A DNA stretch of 64,000 bases from JAFNAG01 sp041501225 (GTDB taxonomy: Bacteria > Acidobacteriota > UBA6911), in NCBI GenBank assembly GCA_041501225.1, contig JBGQNR010000001.1:32122-96121 (forward strand), in the 5' to 3' direction. A program made the translations under genes and the position numbers. Positions 1-9,568 of the stretch are shown piece after piece (the first letter of the stretch is position 1; each line of letters starts with the position of its first letter). The notes beneath the pieces are model-generated. The model was given only the letters and a program-made list of their open reading frames with translations. It did no database searches and was not told the origin of the DNA.

Positions 1-38
1 TCTTTCCGAAAGTTCAACGTTGCAGTGGTCGAGGGCCC

Positions 39-479
39 ATGCTCTGGGGAAGTTGTCCTGCGAAGATTGATGATAAGTTCCGCTTGAAGATTCCGGCCAA
101 GTTCCGCCGTGACCTACCCGAGACGGAAGACAACACATACTTCGTCACCAGCGACGACGGCAAATGTGCCCAAATCTACCCTATTTTTGTTTGGGAGCAG
201 ATCGCTCAAAAACTCCAGTCAGCACCTCGCATGGTTCCAGCAAAGCTTAAGCTGCTGAAGTTCACCAGCTACTACGGCATGCTTTCGCAAATGGACCCGC
301 AGGGGCGGATTCTCATACCTCAAACCCTTCGGGAAGACGCCAAGATCTCCGGCGATGTCATCGTAATGGCAAAGAACGATCACCTGGAAGTATGGAACAA
401 CGAAACCATTCGTCAGAGCATGAAGGAAGAGCCTCTCACGGACGTCGATCGGGAGAAACTGGCGGAGCAAGGGATCTGA
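39..479 (+). CDS. mraZ: Transcriptional regulator / division protein MraZ
   Basis: MraZ is the DNA-binding regulator that opens most dcw clusters and controls their promoter. The 146-residue length is normal for the family. Two SpoVT/AbrB-like swapped-hairpin repeats are visible: the first around residues 5-50 (PAKIDDKFRLKIPAKFR) and the second around residues 80-125 (DPQGRILIPQTLR). It is first in the cluster and is followed after 19 bp by rsmH, the normal order. Only 38 bases lie upstream, so the promoter and the usual TGGGN repeats bound by MraZ fall outside the window. Recognition is firm. Confidence 0.95.
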   Translation: MLWGSCPAKIDDKFRLKIPAKFRRDLPETEDNTYFVTSDDGKCAQIYPIFVWEQIAQKLQSAPRMVPAKLKLLKFTSYYGMLSQMDPQGRILIPQTLREDAKISGDVIVMAKNDHLEVWNNETIRQSMKEEPLTDVDREKLAEQGI

Positions 480-498
480 GGTCAAAGCGGGGAGAGGC

Positions 499-1482
499 AT
501 GGTAAGGGCGGTCTGGCAGTCCGGCATGACAACCAACGAACCGAACAATTTCGTACTTGAACACCTGCCCGTGATGCGGGAGGAGGTGCTGCAACTGCTT
601 CAGTGCCGGCCGGGCGGCATCTATGTGGATGCGACCTTGGGACTGGGAGGTCACGCCTGGGCGATTCTCGAGAAAATTCAACCCAGCGGGCTGTTGATCG
701 GTCTGGATCGCGACAAAGAATCGCTGGAGAAGGCCAGGCATCACCTGCAGCCGTACTCAGGCAGCACGCGTTTGTTGCACGAAAATTTCAAAAACCTCCC
801 CCTGGTTCTGAACCATCTCGGCATCGGGCCGATCAACGGCGTCCTGGTGGACCTGGGCGTCTCTTCCTACCAGCTCTTGCTGCCGGAACGCGGATTCAGC
901 TTCCAGAGCGAAGCTTCCCTCGATATGCGCATGGACCGAAGCCAGCGCCTCACGGCGGCAGATCTGGTCAATGACCTGCCCGAGGAGCAACTTGCTTCCA
1001 TCATCTACCGCCACGGGGAGGAGAGGTTCTCGCGCCGGATTGCGGCCGCCATTGTGGCGTCCCGCGAGGGAACTCGCATCGCGCGCTGTTCACAACTGGC
1101 TGAGATTGTCAGCCGTGCCATCAAAAACAAGGGTTCGCGCACAATTCACCCTGCGACGCGGACTTTCCAGGCGCTGCGTATTGCGGTCAACCAGGAACTC
1201 GAGGGCCTGGAGGAGTTTTTTGCCAACGCGCTTTCATTTTTAACGCCCGGTGGCAGGCTGGCCGCCATTGCGTTCCATTCTTTAGAAGACCGAATCGTAA
1301 AGAGAACTTTCCGAATGTTGTCCGGCGCCTGCGTCTGCGAGCGTCCTCCAGATCTGTGCATCTGCCCGCGGCAGGTGCGCGCCCGGATCGTGACTCCTCG
1401 CCCTCTGACCCCTGGGGACGCCGAGCTAACAATCAATCCACGTGCCCGCAGCGCAAAGCTGAGGGCGCTGGAGTGCGTTTAA
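499..1482 (+). CDS. rsmH: 16S rRNA (cytosine(1402)-N(4))-methyltransferase RsmH
   Basis: RsmH (MraW) methylates N4 of C1402 in the 16S rRNA P-site using S-adenosylmethionine. The SAM-binding segment is seen at about residues 43-52 (VDATLGLGGH), followed by LVDLGVSSYQL and the C-terminal family block AIAFHSLEDRIVKR. The length of 327 residues is typical. The start at 499 is preceded by a purine-rich GGGGAGAGG site; an internal ATG at 526 also fits the usual N-terminus (about 10 residues before LEHLPVM), so the first nine residues are uncertain. It lies between mraZ and ftsL as expected for a dcw operon. Confidence 0.95.
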   Translation: MVRAVWQSGMTTNEPNNFVLEHLPVMREEVLQLLQCRPGGIYVDATLGLGGHAWAILEKIQPSGLLIGLDRDKESLEKARHHLQPYSGSTRLLHENFKNLPLVLNHLGIGPINGVLVDLGVSSYQLLLPERGFSFQSEASLDMRMDRSQRLTAADLVNDLPEEQLASIIYRHGEERFSRRIAAAIVASREGTRIARCSQLAEIVSRAIKNKGSRTIHPATRTFQALRIAVNQELEGLEEFFANALSFLTPGGRLAAIAFHSLEDRIVKRTFRMLSGACVCERPPDLCICPRQVRARIVTPRPLTPGDAELTINPRARSAKLRALECV

Positions 1483-1537
1483 TCCGAAGCTTTGTTTTCA
1501 CTAAAAAAGCTCCTCAAGAGCCGAGGCGGCCGCAACC

Positions 1538-1963
1538 ATGATGAATGATTGGTCCGTAGGAGTTGAATCTCGAAATTACCGGATTGCACACAGACCCGAT
1601 TCCCGCAGCCTCGCGGATCTCCTGGCGAGCATGCTCTGCCTCTTAATAATCGCGGGCGCTCTGACCGGCTATGTTTGGACTCGTTGCCGGATCGTCGCGC
1701 TGGGTTATGAAGTGCAGAAGTGCAAAGACATCGAGCAGACACTGGCGCGCAGAGAGAGCATCCTGATTCTAGAGGAGGAAACTCTGAAAAGCCCCGACCG
1801 CATCGATCGCATTGCACGGAATGAACTGGCTATGGAGCCGCTGGGTCCCTATCAGCGCATCGCGGCGAGATTCAGCGAGATCGATGCACATCCTGCCACT
1901 CTGGCCTTGGTCAATACGCCCCCTGCGAGCGTTCCGCCAAGGAGATCCTCTGCGAATAACTGA
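1538..1963 (+). CDS. ftsL: Cell division protein FtsL
   Basis: This small bitopic membrane protein is recognised mainly by position (between rsmH and ftsI) and architecture. It has a short N-terminal cytoplasmic part, one transmembrane segment at about residues 28-50 (LLASMLCLLIIAGALTGYVW), then a heptad-rich stretch (about 58-85) and a short extracytoplasmic tail. FtsL joins FtsB and FtsQ in the divisome and activates FtsWI. Sequence conservation in this family is low, so the call leans on synteny. Its stop codon overlaps the ftsI start by one base (TGATG), indicating translational coupling. Confidence 0.8.
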   Translation: MMNDWSVGVESRNYRIAHRPDSRSLADLLASMLCLLIIAGALTGYVWTRCRIVALGYEVQKCKDIEQTLARRESILILEEETLKSPDRIDRIARNELAMEPLGPYQRIAARFSEIDAHPATLALVNTPPASVPPRRSSANN

Positions 1964-4077
1964 TGATGGCCGACCAAGGGAAGAGAGCGAATCCGATCAG
2001 GGTATTTCTAGTCATCGGTGGCATCTTCCTCTGGTCCGGGATCATCTGTACCCGCCTGGTGCAGCTCCAAGTCATTCATCATGAGGAGTTTGCACAGCAA
2101 GCTCTGCAGCGCCAGCAGGTTGCCCGCTCGGTCCTCGCCCCCCGCGGCGTCATCTACGATGCGCACATGGACGAACTCGCCACCAGCGTATCGGTCAGCA
2201 CCGTACACGCCGAACCGCGCCGGATCAGCCGATCGAAGGATGTCAAAACTGCTGCCCGAGAACTGGCTTCGATCCTGGATTTGGACTTCGAGGAATTGCT
2301 GTCCAAAATGACGGATCCCGCCCGGCAAACTTTCATGGTGGTGAAGCGCCGGATTGACCCGAAAGACGAAGCGCGCGTAGAAGCACTGGGGATCGACGGT
2401 GTATATCTTGTCGAAGAGAGCATGCGCGTCTACCCTAATCGCGAACTCGCGTGTCAAGCGCTGGGATTTGTGAATATGAACGGGGACGGCGGCGCCGGGG
2501 TCGAGATGCAATACGACCAGGAACTCAAGGGAGCGCCAGGACAAATCTCCTTTGATGTGGATGCACGCGGGCGCTCCTTCCGGGGGAAAATCGAGAAGCC
2601 CCCCGTGCAGGGGCATTCCCTGGTCCTCAGCATCGACAAGTCGATTCAGTACATCGCCGAGCGCGAGTTGGCGGCCGGCGTGGAAAATGCCTCGGCGGCC
2701 AACGGCACGGCCATCGTGATGGAATCGGACACCGGCAGGATCCTGGCATTGGCCAGCTATCCGGGCTACAACTGTAATACCTATAACGACTATTCGCCTG
2801 ATTTCTGGCGCAACCGCGCGGTTTCGGATTTCTTCGAACCCGGGTCCACTTTCAAAGTCGTCGTTGCCACGGCCGCCCTGGAAGCCGGACTGACGCGGCC
2901 GGACGAGAAGATCGATTGCCAGATGGGATCGATTACGGTCGGCAACCACGTCTTTCATGATCACAAAGCCTATGGCCTGCTGACCTTCAACGAGGTCCTG
3001 GAAAACTCATCCAACATCGGCGCAGCGAAGCTCGGCCTGCGTCTGGGCGAGCAACGGCTGTATCAGGCCCTCTGCACCTTCGGCTTCGGCTCAAAAACCG
3101 GGGTGGATTTGCCGGGTGAAATCGTGGGTCTGGTGCGAGATTGGCAGCAGTGGTCCGGTCTTTCGGTGGCCGCGATCTCCTTTGGCCAGGAAGTCGGTGT
3201 TACGTCGGTTCAGATCTTGACCGCGATCAACGCCATCGCCAACGGCGGATTTCGCGTCCGGCCCTTGGTGGTGGATCGCGTAATTGATCAAAATGGCGAT
3301 CTCGTGCAGGTCAACAAAAGAGAACCAACGCGCATTATGCGGTCCGAAACCGCCGCTGCAGTGCGTGAAGCATTTGAAGGTGTGGTATTGCGGGGCACCG
3401 GCCGGAAGGCCGCTTTGGAGGGATATCGTGCCGCCGGCAAGACCGGCACAGCACAGAAAATCGTCGACGGTCATTATTCCAACACCAAATATGTCGCTTC
3501 CTTCATCGGCTTTGCGCCCCTGCCCCAGCCACGGATCACGGTGCTGGTCCAGATCGACGAGCCCAAAGGCGGCATCTATGGCGGCGATATCTCTGCCCCG
3601 ATCTTCCGCGCCATAACCCAGGAGGCATTGCTGCAGCTGCACGTTCCACCAGACCAGACCATGCCGATCAAGACGACGAAACCCGGCTCATCGATCGCCG
3701 TGGATGCCGAGGATTTTCGCCCCAACGCGACGCCGATCCTCCCCGTCGCCGCTCGACCGGAAAATGCGGACGGCACAAGCCAGGGCAATACCATAACCGT
3801 GCGCGTAGCCGCAGCCAGTGTGGCTGTGCCCGACTTCCACGGCGTGTCAAAGCGAACCGCCGTGGAGCTCTGCCAGGAATTGGGCCTCAAGATTCAGACC
3901 ACCGGCACGGGCTCAGCGGTTTTTCAGCTGCCTCTCGCTGGCACGCTCGTCCCTGTCGGGGAGACATGCAGCGTGACCTTCGCGCTCAGCAAACCGCAAG
4001 GTGCCAACAAGCCCACTGCCACAGGAAACAGCGTGGCTGCATCTCCCGTCCGACAAGCCCAAGCCGGCAAGCGCTGA
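1963..4077 (+). CDS. ftsI: Penicillin-binding protein FtsI (PBP3) with C-terminal PASTA domain
   Basis: Septal peptidoglycan transpeptidase of class B PBP type. An N-terminal membrane anchor (about residues 12-32) is followed by the dimerisation domain (LAPRGVIYD at about 60) and the transpeptidase domain. The three active-site motifs are present: S295-T-F-K298 with the nucleophilic serine, SSN in ENSSNIG, and KTGT beginning at K493. A single PASTA domain is visible near residues 615-690 (VPDFHGVSKRTAVELCQELG), a feature of FtsI/SpoVD-like proteins in many non-proteobacterial lineages. The 704-residue length reflects this extra domain. It is coupled to ftsL upstream and followed after 12 bp by murE. 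Confidence 0.93.
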   Translation: MMADQGKRANPIRVFLVIGGIFLWSGIICTRLVQLQVIHHEEFAQQALQRQQVARSVLAPRGVIYDAHMDELATSVSVSTVHAEPRRISRSKDVKTAARELASILDLDFEELLSKMTDPARQTFMVVKRRIDPKDEARVEALGIDGVYLVEESMRVYPNRELACQALGFVNMNGDGGAGVEMQYDQELKGAPGQISFDVDARGRSFRGKIEKPPVQGHSLVLSIDKSIQYIAERELAAGVENASAANGTAIVMESDTGRILALASYPGYNCNTYNDYSPDFWRNRAVSDFFEPGSTFKVVVATAALEAGLTRPDEKIDCQMGSITVGNHVFHDHKAYGLLTFNEVLENSSNIGAAKLGLRLGEQRLYQALCTFGFGSKTGVDLPGEIVGLVRDWQQWSGLSVAAISFGQEVGVTSVQILTAINAIANGGFRVRPLVVDRVIDQNGDLVQVNKREPTRIMRSETAAAVREAFEGVVLRGTGRKAALEGYRAAGKTGTAQKIVDGHYSNTKYVASFIGFAPLPQPRITVLVQIDEPKGGIYGGDISAPIFRAITQEALLQLHVPPDQTMPIKTTKPGSSIAVDAEDFRPNATPILPVAARPENADGTSQGNTITVRVAAASVAVPDFHGVSKRTAVELCQELGLKIQTTGTGSAVFQLPLAGTLVPVGETCSVTFALSKPQGANKPTATGNSVAASPVRQAQAGKR

Positions 4078-4089
4078 GGGGCAGGAATC

Positions 4090-5568
4090 ATGCTGCTGAA
4101 AGAACTGCAAAATGAGATTCCCGGAATGAGCGTGGAGGGAGATCTTCAGGTGCAGATCCTCGGCGTCACCTACGATTCGCGCCAGGCAAAGCCGGGAGAC
4201 TTATTCGTCGCCTTGAAAGGGGCAAAAACCGATGGGGCGCTGTTTGTCGAAGAGGCGATTGCCCGCGGCGCTGTCGCCCTGGCGGCAGAGGACACCCTCA
4301 CCTCCAGGACCGGAATCGCAACCCTGAAGGTGCAAGATGCACGCAAATTCCTTGCCCAGGCCGCGCGCGTGATTTTTCATGACCCGGCCGCTTACATGCA
4401 ATTGGTTGCGATCACCGGAACCAATGGTAAGACGACATCCTGCTGCCTTGTGGACGCCATCTTTCGCAGGGCAGGTTTGCGTTCCTGCCTGATCGGGACG
4501 CTGGGGATGAGAATCGGCGATCGGCCCTTCCCAAGCGCGCACACGACGCCGGAGGCGAGTGACCTGACGGCATTCCTGCACCAGGCGCTGCAGTCCGGAT
4601 GCACACATGGCAGCCTGGAGGTCTCTTCCCATGCGCTGGCCCTGAGTCGTGTTTTCGGCACCCGGTTCGAGGTCGGCGTATTTTCCAATCTGACGCCGGA
4701 GCACCTCGATTTCCATCAGGACATGGAATCCTATTACCAGGCTAAACAGCTGCTATTCACTCCCAAGGGTGCAAACGCGATCAAGACGGCGGTCATCAAC
4801 ATCGACGATCCGTATGGGCGGCGGCTCTCGACTGAGGTGAGCGTTCCGGTAGTGCGCTATGGATTCGATACCGAGGCTGAAATCCACGTCCTCGACAGCC
4901 GGATCGGCATCGAGGGCACCGATCTCAGGCTCACCACGCCTTTTGGTGAACTGACGATCCACACCCGCCTGGTGGGCCGTCCCAATATCTACAACATTAT
5001 GGCCGCTGCCGGTGCAACCCTCGGTTTCGGAATAGAGCTGCGCTACATCTGCGAGGGAATCGAATCCCTGGATGGCGTACCCGGACGATTGGAGCTGGTG
5101 CATGGCGGACAGGACTTTACTGTACTCGTGGATTACGCACATACGCCCGATGCGCTCGAAAAACTCCTGGGGACGGTGAGGCAATTGACTCCGGGACGCA
5201 TCGTCACCGTCTTCGGTTGCGGCGGCGACCGGGATCGCAGGAAACGTCCCTTGATGGGCGCCATCGCGACACGGCTGAGCGACATCGTCGTGGCCACCTC
5301 CGACAATCCACGCTCTGAAGATCCACTGCAGATCCTGGCGGAGATTACACCCGGCCTGAAACAGGGCCCGGCGCCTTATCAACTCCGACCGGACCGCCGT
5401 GAGGCAATCCGGTCGGCGCTGGCGCTGGCACACAAAGGCGACGTTGTGGTCATCGCCGGCAAAGGGCATGAGGACTATCAAATCGTCGGCGCTCAAGTAT
5501 TTCCTTTCGATGACCGAGCGGTTGCTCTGGAGATCATTCACCAAATGCTGAACGGACAAGGAGACTGA
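4090..5568 (+). CDS. murE: UDP-N-acetylmuramoyl-tripeptide synthetase MurE, meso-DAP type
   Basis: Cytoplasmic Mur ligase that adds the third residue to UDP-MurNAc-L-Ala-D-Glu using ATP. The ATP-binding P-loop TGTNGKTTS lies near residue 110 and the substrate region VDYAHTPDAL near 350. The motif DNPR (in TSDNPRSEDP, about residue 403) is the established signature for meso-diaminopimelate specificity, as opposed to lysine, so a DAP-type cell wall is expected. The length of 492 is normal. It is tightly packed: 12 bp after ftsI and 4 bp before the murF GTG start. Confidence 0.95.
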   Translation: MLLKELQNEIPGMSVEGDLQVQILGVTYDSRQAKPGDLFVALKGAKTDGALFVEEAIARGAVALAAEDTLTSRTGIATLKVQDARKFLAQAARVIFHDPAAYMQLVAITGTNGKTTSCCLVDAIFRRAGLRSCLIGTLGMRIGDRPFPSAHTTPEASDLTAFLHQALQSGCTHGSLEVSSHALALSRVFGTRFEVGVFSNLTPEHLDFHQDMESYYQAKQLLFTPKGANAIKTAVINIDDPYGRRLSTEVSVPVVRYGFDTEAEIHVLDSRIGIEGTDLRLTTPFGELTIHTRLVGRPNIYNIMAAAGATLGFGIELRYICEGIESLDGVPGRLELVHGGQDFTVLVDYAHTPDALEKLLGTVRQLTPGRIVTVFGCGGDRDRRKRPLMGAIATRLSDIVVATSDNPRSEDPLQILAEITPGLKQGPAPYQLRPDRREAIRSALALAHKGDVVVIAGKGHEDYQIVGAQVFPFDDRAVALEIIHQMLNGQGD

Positions 5569-5572
5569 GACT

Positions 5573-7069
5573 GTGGCGAGCTACATCAACAACCTGACCG
5601 TGCATGACCGGAAGTACGGCGGCATTCGGCCCTCAACGGCCATCTTGATGGATTTGGTTATGGCACACATGACTGCGGCACAGTTGGAATCCGCGACCGG
5701 CGGAGTCCTGGTTTCAGGATCGAAAAGCACCTCGCTGGCGGGCGTATCGATCGATACCCGCACGCTGCGCGCCTCTGATCTGTTCTTCGCAATCCGCGGT
5801 CCGCGCAACGACGGGCACGATCACGTCTTCACCGCACTGCAGAAGGGAGCTTCGGGTGCGGTGGTCGACTTGCGCTATGAAATTCCCGAGGCCTTCCCTG
5901 CCAACAAGATTCTGCTGCGGGTGGAGGATACGCATGAAGCGCTGAAAGACCTCGCGGCTTTTGTGCGGCGCAACTGGCGCGGCAGCCTGGTCGGTATCAC
6001 GGGAAGCATGGGCAAGACCACCACGAAGGAGTTCATGGCGCAGGTCCTGCAGACGGAATTCAGCGTTTATCGCTCCCCAGGAAACTACAACAACCTGTTC
6101 GGACTGCCTCTAGCCATCTTCGGCCTCAGCCCGGAGGACCATATCGGCTTGTTCGAAATGGGCATGAGCGCACCGGGCGAGATCGCCGAGATGTGCCGGA
6201 TCGCCTTGCCGGATGCGGGGGTCATCACGAATGTAGCCCCGGTCCATCTGGAATTCTTCGAGTCACTCGAGGCGATCGCCCGTGCCAAAGGCGAACTGGC
6301 AGAAGGTCTGGCTGCGGGCGGCACCCTGATCTACAACGCCGATGATCCACTCGTGTGCGCAATTGCCAATCGCTTTAGCGGCGACAAAGTCTCTTTCGGA
6401 TTCTCCGCAACAGCCGAAGTCCGCGCCGACGAGATCGAGATCAGCGGATTGATGGAAACCCGCTTCCGCCTCGCCTGCGAGGGCGCCAGCAGAAGGGCAA
6501 TCATGCCCCTCTGCGGTGCGCACTATGTCATGAACGCCCTTCCTGCAATAGCTCTGGCCCGTCGCTACACCATCGACATCGAACAGATCCTGGAGAGCTT
6601 GCGGCATCTGCGCCAAGCCCATATGCGGGGACAGACATTGCACTTCCGGGAAGGATTCACGGTGATTGACGACTCCTACAATTCGAATCCGCGCGCGCTG
6701 ATGCAGATGATCGAAACCCTTTCCCGGATTCCCCGCTATTCCAGACGCATCCTAATAGCAGGGGAAATGCTAGAGTTGGGTAAGGGGGCGGAGGCTTTGC
6801 ACCACCAGTGCGGTGTATACGCAGCAGAAAGCGGCATCGATATTGTCGTCGGCGTGCAGGGGGCGGCGCGCGATCTCGCGCGCGGCGCGGTCGCAGCGGG
6901 ACTGCCCGCCACTCAGGTTCATTTCTTTACTGAGGTCAATCCGGCCATCGATTTCCTGTACCTGAAGCTGCAGCCGGGGGACGTGGTACTCATCAAAGGG
7001 TCGCGCGGCGTCCATCTGGAAAAAATGATCCAGGCTCTTCGGTCCTCCTATTCGGAAATGGTCAGCTGA
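5573..7069 (+). CDS. murF: UDP-N-acetylmuramoyl-tripeptide--D-alanyl-D-alanine ligase MurF
   Basis: MurF attaches D-Ala-D-Ala to the UDP-MurNAc tripeptide, the last cytoplasmic ligase step. The ATP-binding motif GITGSMGKTTTKEF lies at about residues 141-154, with Met where most homologues carry Asn in GSNGK. IDDSYNSNPRAL near residue 365 is the conserved central-domain block. The GTG at 5573 has a good AAGGAG 9 bases upstream and is chosen, but it gives about 30 residues more than usual; internal ATGs at 5648, 5660 or 5669 (MTAAQLESATGG) match the family N-terminus better. The stop overlaps the mraY start by one base. Confidence 0.93.
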   Translation: MASYINNLTVHDRKYGGIRPSTAILMDLVMAHMTAAQLESATGGVLVSGSKSTSLAGVSIDTRTLRASDLFFAIRGPRNDGHDHVFTALQKGASGAVVDLRYEIPEAFPANKILLRVEDTHEALKDLAAFVRRNWRGSLVGITGSMGKTTTKEFMAQVLQTEFSVYRSPGNYNNLFGLPLAIFGLSPEDHIGLFEMGMSAPGEIAEMCRIALPDAGVITNVAPVHLEFFESLEAIARAKGELAEGLAAGGTLIYNADDPLVCAIANRFSGDKVSFGFSATAEVRADEIEISGLMETRFRLACEGASRRAIMPLCGAHYVMNALPAIALARRYTIDIEQILESLRHLRQAHMRGQTLHFREGFTVIDDSYNSNPRALMQMIETLSRIPRYSRRILIAGEMLELGKGAEALHHQCGVYAAESGIDIVVGVQGAARDLARGAVAAGLPATQVHFFTEVNPAIDFLYLKLQPGDVVLIKGSRGVHLEKMIQALRSSYSEMVS

Positions 7070-8178
7070 TGCTCTATTACCTGCTTCCCTCTCTGAGTCA
7101 GGTGATCCATCCCTTCCGGGTGTTTCAGTACGTCACCTTCCGGACGGCGGCTGCCAGCTTGACCGCCTTGCTTTTGTGCCTTCTGCTTGGACCGTGGCTG
7201 ATCGCACAGCTGCGTAAGTTCCAGATCGGCCAGCAGATTCGTTCCGATGGCCCATCGTCCCATCAGAGCAAGGCAGGCACGCCCACCATGGGCGGAGTCC
7301 TGATTCTCGTTGCGACCTTGCTGCCGACACTGCTGTGGGCGAATCTCACCAATCTCTACGTCTGGGTCGTGATGATCGCGACTCTGCTTTTCGGACTGGT
7401 GGGATTCACGGATGACTATCTCAAGATTACGCGCAAACGGTCGTTGGGCCTCACCGGCAGAAAGAAATTCATTTATCAGACGTTGATCGGCCTGGGCGTG
7501 TGCCTGGCGCTCTACTATCTCGCCGAAGTAGGCTTATACAGCACGAGGCTGAGCGTTCCCTTTCTTAAGAATTTCACACCCGAAATGAATATCTGGTACG
7601 TTGGGCCGTTCCTGATCCCGCTAACATTTTTTGTTCTGCTGATCCTCGTGGGCGCATCCAACGCAGTCAATCTGACTGACGGGCTCGACGGCCTGGCGGC
7701 CGGGTGCGTAATCATCGCCGCCGCCGCGCTTACCGTCTTGTGCTACGTCAGCGGCCACGCAAAATTTGCAGAGTACCTGGACTTGATCAAAAACCCATAC
7801 GCTGCCGAGCTGACGATTTTCTGCGGGGCCATGGTCGGAGCCACATTGGGATTCCTCTGGTACAACGCTCATCCGGCACAGATTTTCATGGGGGACGTCG
7901 GTTCGTTGTCGCTGGGGGGAGCGATCGGCACCGTAGCCATTCTCATCAAGCAGGAATTGTTGCTGCCGATGATCGGCGGCGTGTTTGTGTTGGAAGCGCT
8001 GTCCGTGATCCTGCAGGTGATCTCATTCAAATCGACTGGAAAACGTATTTTCCGGATGGCGCCGTTGCATCATCACTTTGAGAAAGCAGGCTGGGAGGAG
8101 AGTTGCGTCGTGATCCGGTTCTGGATCATCGCCATCATTTTCGCGCTCTTCAGTCTCAGCACGCTCAAACTGCGCTGA
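7069..8178 (+). CDS. mraY: Phospho-N-acetylmuramoyl-pentapeptide-transferase MraY
   Basis: Integral membrane enzyme that transfers phospho-MurNAc-pentapeptide from UDP to undecaprenyl phosphate, making lipid I. About ten hydrophobic segments are readable. Family signatures include TMGGVLIL near residue 74, the catalytic-site block GFTDDYLK near 108, NAVNLTDGLDGLAAG near 205 and the C-terminal FRMAPLHHHFE. The length of 369 is normal. Start and stop fit tight coupling: the ATG shares a base with the murF stop, and murD begins 12 bp later. Confidence 0.97.
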   Translation: MLYYLLPSLSQVIHPFRVFQYVTFRTAAASLTALLLCLLLGPWLIAQLRKFQIGQQIRSDGPSSHQSKAGTPTMGGVLILVATLLPTLLWANLTNLYVWVVMIATLLFGLVGFTDDYLKITRKRSLGLTGRKKFIYQTLIGLGVCLALYYLAEVGLYSTRLSVPFLKNFTPEMNIWYVGPFLIPLTFFVLLILVGASNAVNLTDGLDGLAAGCVIIAAAALTVLCYVSGHAKFAEYLDLIKNPYAAELTIFCGAMVGATLGFLWYNAHPAQIFMGDVGSLSLGGAIGTVAILIKQELLLPMIGGVFVLEALSVILQVISFKSTGKRIFRMAPLHHHFEKAGWEESCVVIRFWIIAIIFALFSLSTLKLR

Positions 8179-8189
8179 CGGACAGGAAT

Positions 8190-9566
8190 ATGGAAAGATC
8201 CTATGCAGGGCAGAAGGTTTTGGTTGTGGGCGCGGCGCGCAGCGGCGTGGCCTCGGCTGAATTTCTGCTCAAACGCGGCGCGCGTGTTGTGCTTACCGAT
8301 GCCAAGAGCGAAGACATGCTGTCAGCCTCGCTTGCGCGCTTGCGCGAGGTGGCCCAAACCTCCGGCGAGCTGATTCTCGAACTGGGCCTTCACAGGCCCG
8401 ACAGTTTTCGCAACTGTGATTGGATTGTTATCAGCCCGGGAGTGCCGCTGGCACTTCCCCTGTTTGAGGAAAGCCACAAGGCGGGAATCCCGATTCTGGC
8501 TGAAATCGAGCTTGCCTATCGGCATATCCAAGGAAGGATTCTTGGCATCACCGGATCGAACGGCAAGACCACGACCACAACACTCGTGGCCGAGCTGCTG
8601 CGCGGCGCCGGGCTCCGGGGATTTGCCGCGGGGAATATCGGCACCCCGCTCATTGGCTTCGTATCGGCTTCGACCCCGGAGGACATTTACGTAGTGGAGC
8701 TATCGAGCTTCCAGCTGGAGAGCATTCATGAGTTCCGCCCCTTTGTGGGTTCTGTACTCAATCTAACGCCGGATCACCTGGATCGTTATCGCGATTTTGA
8801 GGATTACATCAGCGCCAAACAGCGGATCTTCATGAATCAGGCAGCCACAGATTTTGCGGTGTTGAACGCAGACGATCCGCGCACGGCGGCAATGGCTTCC
8901 CAAGTCTGCTCAACTCCTGTGTTTTTCAGCCGCAAAGGTGATGTAGCACGCGGAGCCTTCGTCAAAGGAGGACATCTGGTCTATCGGGACGACCGCGGCG
9001 ACACGACCTTGTTCCCTGCCGGCGAGATTCGGCTCAAAGGCGGCCACAATCTCGAAAATGTCCTGGCGGCCTGTGCTATGGCGCTGCTGGCAGGAGCGGC
9101 TCCGGACAGCCTGGTTGTCGGGGTTCGGGCATTTGCCGGGGTCGAGCATCGCCTCGAATTTGTCGCGGAACTGCAGGGGGTCCAGTATTTCAACGACTCC
9201 AAAGCCACCAATGTGGATGCCACCATAAAGTCTCTGGAGGCCTTTCCGCACAATATCCTGTTGATTGCGGGCGGCCGGGACAAGGGCGGCGATTTCCTGC
9301 CGCTTCGCCCCCTGGTCGCGCAGCGGGTGAAGCACTTGATTCTGATCGGTGAAGCGGCGGGCAAGATCCGCGATGCCCTGTCGGATGTTGTGGAGACCAG
9401 CTCGGCAGCCAGTCTTCCCGAAGCCGTAAGCTTCGCCAGCCGAAAGGCGCACGCGGGCGACATCGTGCTGCTGGCGCCCGCTTGCGCAAGTTTCGACATG
9501 TTTCAAAACTATGAGCACCGCGGCAGTGTCTTCAAGGAAGCAGTGCACAGCCTGGCACGGAAATAA
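8190..9566 (+). CDS. murD: UDP-N-acetylmuramoyl-L-alanine--D-glutamate ligase MurD
   Basis: Cytoplasmic ligase adding D-glutamate to UDP-MurNAc-L-Ala. An N-terminal Rossmann-like domain (KVLVVGAARSGVASAEFL), the ATP-binding loop GITGSNGKTTTTTL near residue 115, and the C-terminal domain block YFNDSKATNVDA are visible. The reading frame is open from 8103 inside mraY, but the ATG at 8190 is preceded by GACAGGA and yields the standard N-terminus of a 458-residue enzyme, so that start is used. It is followed two bases later by ftsW. Confidence 0.95.
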   Translation: MERSYAGQKVLVVGAARSGVASAEFLLKRGARVVLTDAKSEDMLSASLARLREVAQTSGELILELGLHRPDSFRNCDWIVISPGVPLALPLFEESHKAGIPILAEIELAYRHIQGRILGITGSNGKTTTTTLVAELLRGAGLRGFAAGNIGTPLIGFVSASTPEDIYVVELSSFQLESIHEFRPFVGSVLNLTPDHLDRYRDFEDYISAKQRIFMNQAATDFAVLNADDPRTAAMASQVCSTPVFFSRKGDVARGAFVKGGHLVYRDDRGDTTLFPAGEIRLKGGHNLENVLAACAMALLAGAAPDSLVVGVRAFAGVEHRLEFVAELQGVQYFNDSKATNVDATIKSLEAFPHNILLIAGGRDKGGDFLPLRPLVAQRVKHLILIGEAAGKIRDALSDVVETSSAASLPEAVSFASRKAHAGDIVLLAPACASFDMFQNYEHRGSVFKEAVHSLARK

Positions 9567-9568
9567 CT

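Noticed and set aside
2008..2964. Long open frame (318 codons) on the - strand within ftsI
   Set aside because: The + strand encodes FtsI with all active-site motifs; high GC creates antisense frames.
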